A stretch of 64,000 nt of DNA from Streptomyces spectabilis (GCF_008704795.1 NZ_CP023690.1:6520501-6584500), one strand, 5' to 3'; counted from the stretch's first letter, positions 33,251 through 46,178 are shown. The notes: generated by a model not told the origin, from the sequence alone. Made by a program: numbers and translations.

Positions 33251-33721
33251 ATGGTGCGTACCGAGTACTACGACGACCCCGGCGCGCCGGAGCCCAACTC
33301 CCTCGTGGTGGCCGCCTCCGCGGTCGTCGTCGATGGGGGCGGTCGCCTCCTCCTTCAGCGGCGTCGTGACAGTGGGCTGTGGGCGTTGCCCGGTGGTGGC
33401 ATGGAGATGGGCGACTCGCTTCCCGGGGCGGCAGTGCGGGAGGTGAAGGAGGAGACGGGCCTCGATGTGGAGATCACGGGGCTTGTCGGGACGTACACCG
33501 ACCCCAAGCACGTGATCGCGTACTCCGACGGCGAGGTGCGCAGGCAGTTCAACGTGTGCTTCACCGCCCGTGTCACGGGCGGTGACCTGGCCATCTCGGA
33601 CGAGTCGACCGAGCTGCGCTTCGTCGCGCGCGAGGAGCTCGAAGACCTGCCGATGCACCACACGCAGCGACTCCGCCTGCGGCACTTCCTCGAGGGCCGG
33701 CCCGGACCGTATCTGGGATAG
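33251..33721 (+). CDS. NUDIX hydrolase
   Basis: A 156-residue NUDIX hydrolase. The box [20 protein letters not shown] followed by ETGL is complete, and the N-terminal strand [20 protein letters not shown] is typical of ADP-ribose or MutT-like members. GTG at 33242, three codons upstream, is an alternative start; neither has a strong ribosome site. It converges with glgB, leaving only seven bases between the stops. The substrate is unknown. Confidence 0.88.
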   Translation: MVRTEYYDDPGAPEPNSLVVAASAVVVDGGGRLLLQRRRDSGLWALPGGGMEMGDSLPGAAVREVKEETGLDVEITGLVGTYTDPKHVIAYSDGEVRRQFNVCFTARVTGGDLAISDESTELRFVAREELEDLPMHHTQRLRLRHFLEGRPGPYLG

Positions 33722-33728
33722 GTCCGGT

Positions 33729-36128
<2,400 letters not shown>

Positions 36129-36165
36129 GGAGACGGCCTCCTGTCCGAGGGGCGTGGCGAAGGGG

Positions 36166-37617
36166 TCAGCGGACGTCGTCGGGGCGGCCGGGCGTCGCGG
36201 CGCCCCGGCGCGGGCCCGCGGCGTCCGCGGCGAGCTGATCGAGGGCGGCAAGGGGCACCGGCAGCCAGTCGGGGCGGTGGCGGGCCTCGTACACGGCCTC
36301 GTAGACCGCCTTGTCGGTCTCGTGGGCGCGCAGGAGCACCGGCTCGGTGCGCGGGTCGCGGCCCGAGACGTCGGTGTATCCGGTGCAGTACGCGGCCCGG
36401 CAGACGTCCGCCCAACCGGGGGACCAGGGGCGGTAGGAGCGGGCGGCGTAGTCGAAGGAGCGCAGCATGCCCGCGACGTCGCGGGCCGCGGGCTGCGGCA
36501 TGCGGCGCTCGGCGAGCGGCCGCGCGGGCTCGCCCTCGAAGTCGATGAGGGACCAGGCGCCGGTGGGCGCCCGCAGGCACTGGCCCAGATGCAGATCGCC
36601 GTGGACGCGCTGGGCCGTCCACACGGTGCCGCTGTGGGTGCCGAGGTCGGCGAGCGCCTGGTACGCGGTGCGCAGCGCGGGCTCGTACGGGCGCAGGGCG
36701 GGCACCGCGCGGGCGGCCGCCTCCAGGCGCTCCGTCATGCCCCGGGCCAACAGCTCCACCTGGGCGCGGCCGAGCGAGACGGTGGGCAGGGCCGCGGCGA
36801 GCGCCGCGTGCACCTCGGCGGTGGCGCGGCCGAGCGCCCGGGCCTCGGCGGTGAAGTCCTCGCCCTTGGCGAGGGCCTGAAGGGCCAGCTCCCAGCCGTC
36901 GCAGGCGCCGCGTACGTACGGCTGGAGGACGCCGAGCACCAGCGGCTCGTCGACGCCGTCGGCCGTCAGCCAGGCGGCGGGCGCGGGCACGCGGGCGCAG
37001 TCCTGCCGGGCGAGGGCGAGCGGCAGCTCCAGATCGGGATTGACGCCGGGCACCACCCGGCGGAACAGCTTCAGTATGAACGCGTCGCCGTACACGAGCG
37101 AGGAGTTGGACTGCTCGACGCCGCACGTGCGGGGGGTGAGCGCGGGCGGTATGTCGCTGTGCTCGGCGCGCGCGAAGCGCAGCACGCCGAGCCGTCCCGG
37201 CATCCGCAGGCGCTCCAGGATCAGCCCGGTCAGGCGCGGGTCGAGCAGGGCCTCGTACACGGTCCTGCCCGCCAGGGCGCCCTGGGTGACGTGGCCGATC
37301 AGCGCGGGCGCGAGCGGCGGCGGCAGCTCGGCCCGCACCCCTATCAGGAGCTGGTAGCAGTCGGCGGGCAGCTCGTGCTCGGCCGCGGCGTCCGGGCCGG
37401 CGAGCAGCGGCTGGCGCACCCGGACCAGCAGGTGCAGCAGGCCGAGTTCCGCCCCGGGCGGCAGGAGTTCGGTCGCCGCCACGAGCTCGAAGCCCGTGAC
37501 GGGGCGGCCCTTGCCCGCGAACCACCGCTGGCGCGGCAGCCAGCCGCGCAGCAGCGGGTCGAGCGACGCGATCAGCGCGCCTGCGTCGGCACTGGGGCGG
37601 GTGGCGGCTTCCGACAT
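36166..37617 (-). CDS. mak: Maltokinase
   Basis: Phosphorylates maltose at C1 to give maltose 1-phosphate, the GlgE donor. The 483-residue protein has the maltokinase N-cap ([14 protein letters not shown], residues about 26-39) and an aminoglycoside-phosphotransferase-like kinase lobe with the catalytic loop [15 protein letters not shown] and the metal site [16 protein letters not shown]. It is a separate gene, not fused to treS as in some actinobacteria. ATG at 37617 follows GAAAGGA. glgB starts 37 bases downstream. Confidence 0.95.
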   Translation of the reverse strand: MSEAATRPSADAGALIASLDPLLRGWLPRQRWFAGKGRPVTGFELVAATELLPPGAELGLLHLLVRVRQPLLAGPDAAAEHELPADCYQLLIGVRAELPPPLAPALIGHVTQGALAGRTVYEALLDPRLTGLILERLRMPGRLGVLRFARAEHSDIPPALTPRTCGVEQSNSSLVYGDAFILKLFRRVVPGVNPDLELPLALARQDCARVPAPAAWLTADGVDEPLVLGVLQPYVRGACDGWELALQALAKGEDFTAEARALGRATAEVHAALAAALPTVSLGRAQVELLARGMTERLEAAARAVPALRPYEPALRTAYQALADLGTHSGTVWTAQRVHGDLHLGQCLRAPTGAWSLIDFEGEPARPLAERRMPQPAARDVAGMLRSFDYAARSYRPWSPGWADVCRAAYCTGYTDVSGRDPRTEPVLLRAHETDKAVYEAVYEARHRPDWLPVPLAALDQLAADAAGPRRGAATPGRPDDVR

Positions 37618-37763
37618 GGCGTCGTGTCCTTTCCGCGCCCTCGACGGGGGAGGTCAAGGGGAGGTGCCGGGGGTGCCGGGCAAGGGCCGTGCCGTGGGCG
37701 AGTGCCCGGTGCGGCGTGACTCACGCCCGCCGCGGGCGGGTTCACAGCACTGTCACGGCGACC

Positions 37764-39491
<1,728 letters not shown>

Positions 39492-39509
39492 GTGTGGGTG
39501 ACCCTCCGA

Positions 39510-41531
39510 TCAGCGGTAGGACGGTCGCAGGACGAGTACGTGCGCGGGCGTGACGCCCGGATCCAGGCGCACGTAGTTGGCCCTGCCCCAGTGGTAGGTC
39601 TCGCCGGTGAGCTCGTCGCGCACCGGCACGGACTCGTGCCAGTCGAGGCCGAGCCGTGGCATGTTCAACGACACCGTCGCTTCCTGGGTGTGGTGGGGGT
39701 CGAGGTTCACGACCACCAGAACCGTGTTCGAACCGCCGGGGTGCCGCACGGTCTTGGAGTACGCCAGCACCGCGTCGTTGTCCGCCTCGTGGAAGTGCAG
39801 GTCACGCAGTTGGCCGAGGGCGGCGTTGGCGCGCCGCGCCGCGTTCAGCTGGGTGATGAGGGGCGCGAGGGAGCGGCCCTCGCGCTCGGCGGCCGCCCAG
39901 TCGCGCGGGCGCAGCTCGTACTTCTCCGAGTGCAGGTACTCCTCGCTGCCGGGGCGCAGCGGCGCGTTCTCGTACAGTTCGAAGCCGCTGTACACGCCCC
40001 AGGTCGGGGAGAGCGTCGCGGCGAGCACCGCGCGCACCGCGAAGGCGGGCGGCCCGCCCTGCTGCAGATAGGCGTGCAGGATGTCCGGCGTGTTCACGAA
40101 GAAGTTCGGCCGCAGGTAGTGCGCGGTCTCCGTGGACAGCTCGACGAGGTAGTCGGTCAGCTCCTGCTTGTCGTTGCGCCAGGTGAAGTACGTGTACGAC
40201 TGGTGGAAGCCGATCGCGGCGAGGGTGCGCAGCATCGCGGGCCGGGTGAAGGCCTCGGCGAGGAAGAGGACGTCCGGATCCGTGCGGTGGATGTCGTCGA
40301 GGACCTCCTCCCAGAACGCGACGGGCTTGGTGTGCGGATTGTCCACGCGGAAGACGCGCACGCCGTGCCCCATCCAGAAGCGCAGGAGCCGGACGGTCTC
40401 GGCGGTGACGCCCGCGGCGTCCTGGTCGAAGTGGAGGGGGTAGATGTCCTGGTACTTCTTCGGCGGGTTCTCCGCGTACGCGATGGAGCCGTCCGCGCGG
40501 TGGGCGAACCAGTCGGGGTGCTTCTCCACCCACGGGTGGTCGGGCGAGCACTGGAGCGCGAAGTCCAGGGCGACTTCGAGGCCGAGACGGCCGGCCTCGC
40601 GCACGAACGCGTCGAAGTCGTCGAGCGTGCCCAGGTCGGGGTGCACGGCGTCGTGGCCGCCCTCGGGCGAGCCGATCGCCCAGGGCACGCCGACGTCGTG
40701 CGGCCCGGCCGACAGGGAGTTGTTCGCGCCCTTGCGGAAGGTGGTGCCGATGGGGTGCACGGGCGGCAGATAGACGATGTCGAAGCCCATGTCCGCGATC
40801 GCCGGGAGCCGCCGCGCCGCCGTGCGGAACGTCCCGGACACGGGCGGCTCGCCCGCGCGGACCACCGCGCCCTCCGAGCGCGGGAAGAACTCGTACCAGG
40901 AGCCGAAGAGCGCGCGCTCGCGGTCCACCCGCAGGGTGAAGTCCTCGGTGGAGGTGACGAGTTCACGCAGCGGATGAGCTGCGAGCACGGCGTCCGCGTC
41001 CGGGGTGAGCGCCCCGGCGAGGCGGGCGGAGGGCGCGCGGGCCGCGTCGCGCAGGGCCTCGACGGCGGCCCGCAGAGGGCCGCGCAGTTCGGCGGGCGCC
41101 CCGGCGGCGGCGCGCTCGTAGAGCCGGGAGCCTTCGAGGAGCACCAGGTCGGTGTCGATGCCCGCGGGTATCTTGATCTCCGCGTGGTGGCGCCAGGTCG
41201 CCAGGGGGTCGCTCCACGCCTGCACGGCGAACGACCAGTCGCCGAGCGCGTCCGGGGTGACGTCGGCGCCCCACCGGTCGGTGCCGGGTGCCAGCTCGCG
41301 CATGGGCGTCCAGGGTCCGGCGCGCCCGGCCGGGTCCCGCAGCACCACGTTCGCGGCGACCGCGTCGTGGCCTTCGCGGAAGACGGTGGCGCTGACCTGG
41401 AACGTCTCGCCGACGACGGCCTTGGCGGGGCGAAGGCCGCCGAGCACCACGGGCTCGACGGCGAGGATGGGGATCCTTCCGGTGACCGGCACGGAGGTGA
41501 ACTCCCTTGTGTCCTTGCGGGGTTCGGGCAT
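39510..41531 (-). CDS. glgE: Alpha-1,4-glucan:maltose-1-phosphate maltosyltransferase
   Basis: Extends linear alpha-glucans with maltose units from maltose 1-phosphate. The 673-residue GH13_3 enzyme is close in length to the characterised S. coelicolor GlgE. The nucleophile is Asp397 in GVRVFRVDNPHTKP, the proton donor Glu is in VLFLAEAFTRP, and the donor-site region DFALQCSPDHPWVEKHPDWF is conserved. ATG at 41531 follows CAGGAG. First gene of the four-gene cluster. A regulatory site was not identified in the upstream 300 bases. Confidence 0.96.
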   Translation of the reverse strand: MPEPRKDTREFTSVPVTGRIPILAVEPVVLGGLRPAKAVVGETFQVSATVFREGHDAVAANVVLRDPAGRAGPWTPMRELAPGTDRWGADVTPDALGDWSFAVQAWSDPLATWRHHAEIKIPAGIDTDLVLLEGSRLYERAAAGAPAELRGPLRAAVEALRDAARAPSARLAGALTPDADAVLAAHPLRELVTSTEDFTLRVDRERALFGSWYEFFPRSEGAVVRAGEPPVSGTFRTAARRLPAIADMGFDIVYLPPVHPIGTTFRKGANNSLSAGPHDVGVPWAIGSPEGGHDAVHPDLGTLDDFDAFVREAGRLGLEVALDFALQCSPDHPWVEKHPDWFAHRADGSIAYAENPPKKYQDIYPLHFDQDAAGVTAETVRLLRFWMGHGVRVFRVDNPHTKPVAFWEEVLDDIHRTDPDVLFLAEAFTRPAMLRTLAAIGFHQSYTYFTWRNDKQELTDYLVELSTETAHYLRPNFFVNTPDILHAYLQQGGPPAFAVRAVLAATLSPTWGVYSGFELYENAPLRPGSEEYLHSEKYELRPRDWAAAEREGRSLAPLITQLNAARRANAALGQLRDLHFHEADNDAVLAYSKTVRHPGGSNTVLVVVNLDPHHTQEATVSLNMPRLGLDWHESVPVRDELTGETYHWGRANYVRLDPGVTPAHVLVLRPSYR

Positions 41532-41761
41532 GACCGCTCCTGTTCCGCGTGTGCGTGGGCGGATGCTGGCTGTGGAGGGGTTCCGCGGGTGCGCGTGCAC
41601 TGATCCGCGCCGAGCGTGTGCACGCGCGTACCGGTGGAGCCTTCCCACGCTTCTCGGGTGGGCAATCCGGCGCCTTGTTAACTACTCGCGCGTAACGGCA
41701 TGCACAAGACCGGTCACGGCAGGACCGGGCGACCCGGCCGTCCCGCCGCGGCAACGACGAA

Positions 41762-41792
41762 CCCCCGGCAGGCGAGGTGCGCCTGCCGGGGG
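41762..41792 (-). terminator. Strong hairpin terminator after the first subtilase
   Basis: CCCCCGGCAGGCG (41762-41774) and CGCCTGCCGGGGG (41780-41792) form a perfect 13-base-pair stem with a five-base loop, 46 bases beyond the subtilase stop. It separates the protease from the glgE cluster transcribed in the same direction. Confidence 0.8.
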
Positions 41793-41837
41793 CGGTGGTA
41801 CGGCGGTGCGGTGCTGGACCGACCGACTACGCGACGG

Positions 41838-43007
41838 TCACGACTTGACCTGGAGCAGTCGGTTGGGCGTGCCGGGGCCCGGGCTCGTGATCCGGTTCTT
41901 CACGGACCGGTTGACGAGCATCCGCATCACCTCGGACGGCGGTGCCGTGCGCTTGTCGGCGAGGTACAGGGCCGCGGCCCCGGCGACGTGCGGCGCCGCC
42001 ATCGACGTGCCGGACAGCGTCGCGGACGCGTTGTCGTTGGCGATGCCCGCCGACTTGATGGCCACGCCGGGGGCGAACATGTCGACGCTCAGGCCGTAGT
42101 TGGAGAAGACGGGCTTGGCGTCGCCGCGGTCGGATGCCGCGACGGTGAGCGCTTCGGCGACGCGCGCGGGCGAGGTGCCGCTCGCGGGCTGGCCGGCGTT
42201 CCCGGCCGCGACCGAGTACGTCACCCCGGACGCGATGGAGTTCCGCACGGCCTGGTCGAGCGCGGCGTTGGCGCCCCCGCCCAGGCTCATGTTCGCCACG
42301 GCGGGCTTGCGTGCGTTCCTGGTCACGAAGTCGATGCCCGCGATGACGCCGGACAGCGAGCCCGAGCCCTGGTTGTTGAGCACGCGCACGCCGACGACCT
42401 TGGCCTTCTTCGCGACGCCGTACTTCGTGCCCGCGACGGACCCGGCCACGTGCGTGCCGTGCCCGTTGCCGTCCTCGGCGATCGGGTCGTTGTCGACGAA
42501 GTCGAAGCCGGAGCGGGCGCGCCCGCCGAAGTCCTTGTGCGTGGTGCGCACGCCGGTGTCGATGACGTACACGGTGACGCCCGAGCCCGCCGAGTTCGGA
42601 TAGCGGAACGTCCTGTTGAGCGGCAGCTTGGGCTGGTCGATGCGGTCCACGCCCCAGGCGGGCGGGTTGACCTGCTTCCCGTCCGCGTGCAGCGTGATGT
42701 CCTGGCTGACCGCGCTGACCGACGGGTCGTCGGCGAGTCGCTCGGCCTCGGCCGAACTGGCCTTCACGGCGAAGCCGTTGAGGGCCGAGCGGTAGGTGTG
42801 AGTGATCTTCACGCCGTATTCGTCGGCGATGTCCCTGCCCTCCGCGGACGCCGCGCGGGTGTCCGACTTCAGGGTCACGATGTAGCCGTGCTCGGCGGCG
42901 CCGGGCGCGGCCTGGGACGACGGGGCGGCGACGGCGAAGCCGCCGACGAGAGCGACGACCGTGATGGCCGATACCCGTCGTATACGACGCGTGTGTGACA
43001 ACTGCAT
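41838..43007 (-). CDS. Secreted subtilisin-like serine protease (S8), copy A
   Basis: Extracellular protease of 389 residues. A signal peptide (residues 1-33, ending PSSQA) is followed by an I9 propeptide/inhibitor (YIVTLKSDTRAA to about residue 115) and an S8 catalytic domain with Asp150 (YVIDTGV), His183 (NGHGTHVAG), the oxyanion Asn in SVAAGNAG, and Ser335 (SGTSMAAPHVAG). It ends RLLQVKS without extra C-terminal domains. ATG at 43007 follows GGGGAGGGAA. It is a tandem paralogue of the next gene upstream, sharing propeptide and catalytic layout with identical spacing between active-site residues. Confidence 0.95.
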   Translation of the reverse strand: MQLSHTRRIRRVSAITVVALVGGFAVAAPSSQAAPGAAEHGYIVTLKSDTRAASAEGRDIADEYGVKITHTYRSALNGFAVKASSAEAERLADDPSVSAVSQDITLHADGKQVNPPAWGVDRIDQPKLPLNRTFRYPNSAGSGVTVYVIDTGVRTTHKDFGGRARSGFDFVDNDPIAEDGNGHGTHVAGSVAGTKYGVAKKAKVVGVRVLNNQGSGSLSGVIAGIDFVTRNARKPAVANMSLGGGANAALDQAVRNSIASGVTYSVAAGNAGQPASGTSPARVAEALTVAASDRGDAKPVFSNYGLSVDMFAPGVAIKSAGIANDNASATLSGTSMAAPHVAGAAALYLADKRTAPPSEVMRMLVNRSVKNRITSPGPGTPNRLLQVKS

Positions 43008-43106
43008 GTGCTGGTTCCCTCCCCATTGGACGCGACCTTCCCTCCCCTGGGAAGCGGCCGGTGTCCTGGCCGCGTCAGGTCGCGTGTCCATGAAGCGTGG
43101 CCTGCC

Positions 43107-43126
43107 CGGGTGAACCGCAACAAGCC
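43107..43126 (-). promoter_or_regulatory. Element shared upstream of both subtilases (copy A)
   Basis: On the plus strand 43107-43126 reads CGGGTGAACCGCAACAAGCC, 16 of 20 bases identical to the element at 44604-44623 before the second subtilase, at 100 versus 90 bases from the start codons. The rest of the leaders is dissimilar, so it may be a common promoter or regulator site. Confidence 0.4.
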
Positions 43127-43271
43127 TGTGCGACAACGGGGAACCCGCGTTAACCCGCCAGTGCCGAGCCCTGCGGTAGGCGTACACGTGCAACTTGAGT
43201 GAAAGCGTGGAGGGGAGCCCGAGGACTTAGGTGGCGCTTGGGTGTCGGGTCGGGCAGAGTCACGACCCGGA

Positions 43272-43304
43272 CCCCCGGCAGGGGCTGAGGAATCCCGCCG
43301 GGGG
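43272..43304 (-). terminator. Hairpin terminator after the second subtilase
   Basis: CCCCCGGC (43272-43279) pairs with GCCGGGGG (43297-43304), with inner GGG/CCC pairing possible, shortly after the stop at 43318. Confidence 0.65.
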
Positions 43305-43317
43305 CCGCTGGTGCGGG

Positions 43318-44514
43318 CTACTTAACTTGGAGCAGTCGGTTCGGCGAACCCGTGCCGATGCCCGACAGTTTGTTCTTGACCGACCGGTCGGTGAGCCACT
43401 TGGCCACCTTGGCGGGCTTGGCCGTGCGGTGGCCGGCGAGGTAGAGCGCCGCGACACCGGCGACGTGCGGCGCGGCCATCGACGTGCCGGAGTACGTCGC
43501 CGTGGCCGTGTTGCTCGTGTTGGACGCGGACTTGATCGCCACGCCCGGCGCGAACAGGTCCAGGCGCGAGCCGTAGTTGGAGAACGAGGCGCGCTTGTCG
43601 CGCCGGTCGGACGCCCCGACGGTCAGGGCCTCCTTGACGCGGGCGGGCGAGGAGCGCGTCGCGGACTCGCTCTCGTTGCCCGCGGCCACCGAGTAGGTGA
43701 CGCCGGAGGCGATGGACTTGCGCACCGCCGCGTCCAGCGGGGCGAAGGCCGGGGTGCCGATGCTCATGTTGGCGACGGCGGGCCCCCGCGCGTTCCTGGT
43801 CACCCAGTCCACGCCCGCGATGATCCCGCCGAGGGTGCCGCCGCCCTCGGAGTCGAGCACGCGCACGGCCACGATCTTGGCCTTCTTGGCGACGCCGTAC
43901 TTCGTGCCCGCGACGGTTCCGGCCACGTGCGTGCCGTGGCCGTTGGCGTCCTGGGCGTTGGAGTCGTTGCCGATGAAGTCCCAGCCGGAGCGGGCCCGGC
44001 CGCCGAAGTCCTTGTGCGCGGTGCGCACGCCGGTGTCGATGACGTAGACGGTGACGCCCGCGCCCTTCGACCCCGGCGCGGTGTACGACTTGTCGAGCGG
44101 CAGGCTCTTCTGGTCGATGCGGTCCAGGCCCCACGACGGCGGGTTCGGCTGCCGCGCCGCGGCCCCCGCCCCCAGGTCCACCTGGATCTTCCGGTCCGCG
44201 ACGACACCGGCGACCGCCGGGTCGGCCGCGAGCCGGCGCGCCTCGGCGGCGGTGGCCCGCACGGCGTAGCCGTTGAGCGCCGCGCTGTAGGTGTGCTGGA
44301 TGCGCGTGTCGTACTTCTCGGCCAGGTCCTTGCCCGCGCCGGACGTGGACTTCGTGCCCTGCTCGAGCGTCACGATGTACGTGCCGGTGGGGCTCGTGTC
44401 CCCGGAGCCCGGTGCGGCGTGCGCCGACGGGGTCGCGGTGGCCAGCAGGCCCACCGCCGCGACGGCCGCGACGGCCCCCGCCCGACGCCGTCCTCTGGTG
44501 CGTTGTATGTCCAT
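43318..44514 (-). CDS. Secreted subtilisin-like serine protease (S8), copy B
   Basis: A 398-residue paralogue of copy A. Signal peptide residues 1-33 (ends PSAHA), I9 propeptide beginning TYIVTLEQGTKSTSG, catalytic Asp160 (YVIDTGV), His193 and Ser345 (SGTSMAAPHVAG) with the same spacing as in copy A; both end RLLQVK. ATG at 44514 is preceded by AGGGGAGGGAACG. The two copies are separated by 310 bases with a terminator, so each is transcribed alone. Roles in nutrient acquisition or processing of other exported proteins are inferred. Confidence 0.95.
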   Translation of the reverse strand: MDIQRTRGRRRAGAVAAVAAVGLLATATPSAHAAPGSGDTSPTGTYIVTLEQGTKSTSGAGKDLAEKYDTRIQHTYSAALNGYAVRATAAEARRLAADPAVAGVVADRKIQVDLGAGAAARQPNPPSWGLDRIDQKSLPLDKSYTAPGSKGAGVTVYVIDTGVRTAHKDFGGRARSGWDFIGNDSNAQDANGHGTHVAGTVAGTKYGVAKKAKIVAVRVLDSEGGGTLGGIIAGVDWVTRNARGPAVANMSIGTPAFAPLDAAVRKSIASGVTYSVAAGNESESATRSSPARVKEALTVGASDRRDKRASFSNYGSRLDLFAPGVAIKSASNTSNTATATYSGTSMAAPHVAGVAALYLAGHRTAKPAKVAKWLTDRSVKNKLSGIGTGSPNRLLQVK

Positions 44515-44603
44515 GTACTGCGTTCCCTCCCCTGGAAACGGCTGGTTGTCGTCGCCCTGTGCGCGCTGCGCGGGCGCAGGCGTGCTGGGCAGCGTCTCGT
44601 GTG

Positions 44604-44623
44604 CGGGTGAGCGGTCACAAGCC
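44604..44623 (-). promoter_or_regulatory. Element shared upstream of both subtilases (copy B)
   Basis: On the plus strand CGGGTGAGCGGTCACAAGCC, the counterpart of 43107-43126. The bases beyond it on either side diverge. Confidence 0.4.
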
Positions 44624-44769
44624 GCACGGCGGGGCGGAATCGGTCATATCGCCCGCCTTTTGGCTGGTTACGGCTCAACCCAAGTTCAGGCTTGGAAGCA
44701 TGCTAGTAAATCCGAGGATTGACTTGGGATTTTCCCCTCCCTGATGATCAGTGAGGGCCCCGGGCGGCA

Positions 44770-44819
44770 ACCCGCCTGTGCTTCACCGAAGTCCGGACTT
44801 CGGTGAAGCACAGGCGGGT
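44770..44819. repeat. Perfect 50-bp palindrome without spacer
   Basis: Two 25-base arms meet at 44794/44795 (GTCC|GGAC) with no mismatch; the symmetry breaks at 44769/44820. It lies in the 390-bp divergent region between the second subtilase and the SnoaL-like gene, so it is not an ordinary terminator of either. As RNA it would form a 25-bp hairpin with no loop; as DNA it could extrude a cruciform. It could also be an inverted-duplication artefact or scar. Confidence 0.85.
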
Positions 44820-44904
44820 GCCGACCCACCCGCGGCACCCGCGCGGCGAAGTGCGCGTCCGAAGACCGCCAGCACCCGGCCCGGCGACGGACCACCCTCG
44901 CCAC

Positions 44905-45360
44905 ATGACCACCACGCCACGCACCGACGCCCGCTCCGTGCTGACCGCCATGTACGCGGCCGAGACCCGCTATCTGGCCGCGGGCGGCCCCGGCCGCGCC
45001 TCCTTCGCCACGCTCGCGCCCCACTTCGCGCCCGACGTCGTCCTGCACCAGGCCGACGCCCTGCCGTACGGCGGCGTCTGGCGCGGGCACGAGGGGCTCG
45101 AACGGTTCTTCCTCGCGATGGCCGACACCTGGGCGGAGTTCGACATCGTGCGCCAGGAGTTCCTGGGGCAGGGCGACAGCGGCGGCGACGGCGGGCGGCA
45201 GGTGGTCGGCGTGCACAGCGACATCCGCGCCCGCGTCCGGGCCACCGGGCGCGCGCTCGCCTTCCCGATCCTCCAGTCCATCGCCGTCGAGGAGGGCAGG
45301 ATCCGCGAGGTCCGGCCGTTCTACTGGGACACGGCGGCGATCGCGGCGGCCTGCCGCTGA
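44905..45360 (+). CDS. SnoaL-like / NTF2-fold protein
   Basis: A 151-residue protein of the SnoaL-like cone-fold family. The arrangement YAAETRYLAAG, LAPHFAPDVVLHQADALPYGGVWRGHEGL, FLAMADTWAEFDIV and a C-terminal IRPFYWDT-like strand is characteristic. Members include polyketide cyclases, ketosteroid isomerase-like enzymes and many uncharacterised stress proteins; the substrate is unknown. ATG at 44905 lacks a clear ribosome site; an in-frame ATG at 44803 lies inside the palindrome and is less likely. Divergent from the subtilases. Confidence 0.8.
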   Translation: MTTTPRTDARSVLTAMYAAETRYLAAGGPGRASFATLAPHFAPDVVLHQADALPYGGVWRGHEGLERFFLAMADTWAEFDIVRQEFLGQGDSGGDGGRQVVGVHSDIRARVRATGRALAFPILQSIAVEEGRIREVRPFYWDTAAIAAACR

Positions 45361-45383
45361 GCGGCGCGGCGCCGGTTTCCGCG

Positions 45384-45413
45384 TTGACAGGGCGCGGGAC
45401 CGGCGTCTGTAAT
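45384..45413 (+). promoter_or_regulatory. Strong consensus promoter
   Basis: TTGACA (45384-45389) and TGTAAT (45408-45413) with an 18-base spacer are the best sigma-70-type promoter seen in the window. Transcription would begin near 45420, almost 250 bases before the hemerythrin gene. Confidence 0.7.
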
Positions 45414-45420
45414 GGTGCGC

Positions 45421-45492
45421 GTGCCGCGTGGCTTGGGCCAAAGAGCAGTGGGCAGGCCTTCGACCGGGCGAGCACTTCACCAAGGGACATGA
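45421..45492 (+). CDS. Putative leaderless 23-residue leader peptide
   Basis: A GTG at the predicted transcription start opens a 23-codon frame (VPRGLGQRAVGRPSTGRALH and three more) whose TGA overlaps the ATG of a second mini-ORF. It is Arg/Gly-rich and of unknown role. Leaderless GTG starts are common in streptomycetes, but there is no protein-level evidence. Confidence 0.3.
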   Translation: MPRGLGQRAVGRPSTGRALHQGT

Positions 45493-45536
45493 CCTTGCGT
45501 TCACTCCGTACCGCGCCGCCGCGTCCGCTGACGTAG
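45489..45536 (+). CDS. Putative 15-residue leader peptide
   Basis: ATG at 45489 is preceded by CAAGGGAC and overlaps the stop of the preceding mini-ORF (ATGA). It encodes MTLRSLRTAPPRPLT and ends at TAG. The coupled arrangement and the hairpin just after it (45545-45576) suggest a translation-dependent attenuator for the hemerythrin gene. Confidence 0.3.
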   Translation: MTLRSLRTAPPRPLT

Positions 45537-45544
45537 CCGCGCCC

Positions 45545-45576
45545 GCGCCCTCCGCCCCCTTCGGGCCCCGGGGCGC
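45545..45576 (+). terminator. GC-rich hairpin in hemerythrin leader
   Basis: GCGCCC (45545-45550) pairs with GGGCGC (45571-45576), with further pairing between the C-run at 45555-45559 and Gs at 45563-45565. It may attenuate transcription between the strong promoter and the hemerythrin start. Confidence 0.45.
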
Positions 45577-45668
45577 CCGTGTGCCCTTCTTCCCTTTCAC
45601 CGCGTCCGTCGGGTCCGTCACGTTCCCGTACGCGCGGACGCACACCCCTGTCTGGAGATCCCTTCCGC

Positions 45669-46178
45669 ATGCCCACGACCACTGACGCCGCGCGGCCCCG
45701 CGAGGTCCGCACCCTCGCCGACAAGCTCCTGGAGGTGCACGACTGGCTGCGCGAGCAGCTCGGCCACCTCCGCGCCGAGGCCGCTGCGCACCTGGACGCC
45801 CGCGCCGCCCACCAGGGCCCCGGCGCACCGCCCGCGCCCGGCCTCGGCCTGCAGATCCGGCAGCGCTGCCTGGAGTTCTGCGACGCGCTCACCTTCCACC
45901 ACACGGGCGAGGACGAGCACGTCTTCCCCGGTGTCCTCGAACACCACCCCGACCTGCGCGAACCCCTCGCCCGCCTGGCCGCGGAGCACCGTGACATGGC
46001 CCGCCTCAAGGAGCGCCTCCTCGCCCTGCTCGACGACATCACGACCACCGATCCGGAGGAGTTCCGCACGGAGTTCGACGCCCTGGCGGGGCTCCTCACC
46101 GCCCACCTCGACCACGAGGAGGGCTGGCTGGTGCCGGTCCTCGCCGACGTGCCGTTCCCGCCCGGCCCGCCCTCCTGA
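45669..46178 (+). CDS. Hemerythrin-like domain protein
   Basis: A 169-residue four-helix protein with the hemerythrin HHE pattern: His24 in LEVHDWLREQL, FHHTGEDEHVFPGV, AEHRDMARL and LTAHLDHEEGWLVPVL provide the His and Glu ligands for a di-iron centre. Such proteins bind O2, NO or sense iron/redox state in the cytosol. ATG at 45669 follows GGAGA. It is followed by two kinase genes on the same strand after 77 bases. Expression is probably shaped by the unusual leader upstream. Confidence 0.88.
   Translation: MPTTTDAARPREVRTLADKLLEVHDWLREQLGHLRAEAAAHLDARAAHQGPGAPPAPGLGLQIRQRCLEFCDALTFHHTGEDEHVFPGVLEHHPDLREPLARLAAEHRDMARLKERLLALLDDITTTDPEEFRTEFDALAGLLTAHLDHEEGWLVPVLADVPFPPGPPS

Noticed and set aside
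42120..42999. Plus-strand frames opposite the subtilase
   Set aside because: Shadows; the minus strand has a complete signal peptide and catalytic triad.
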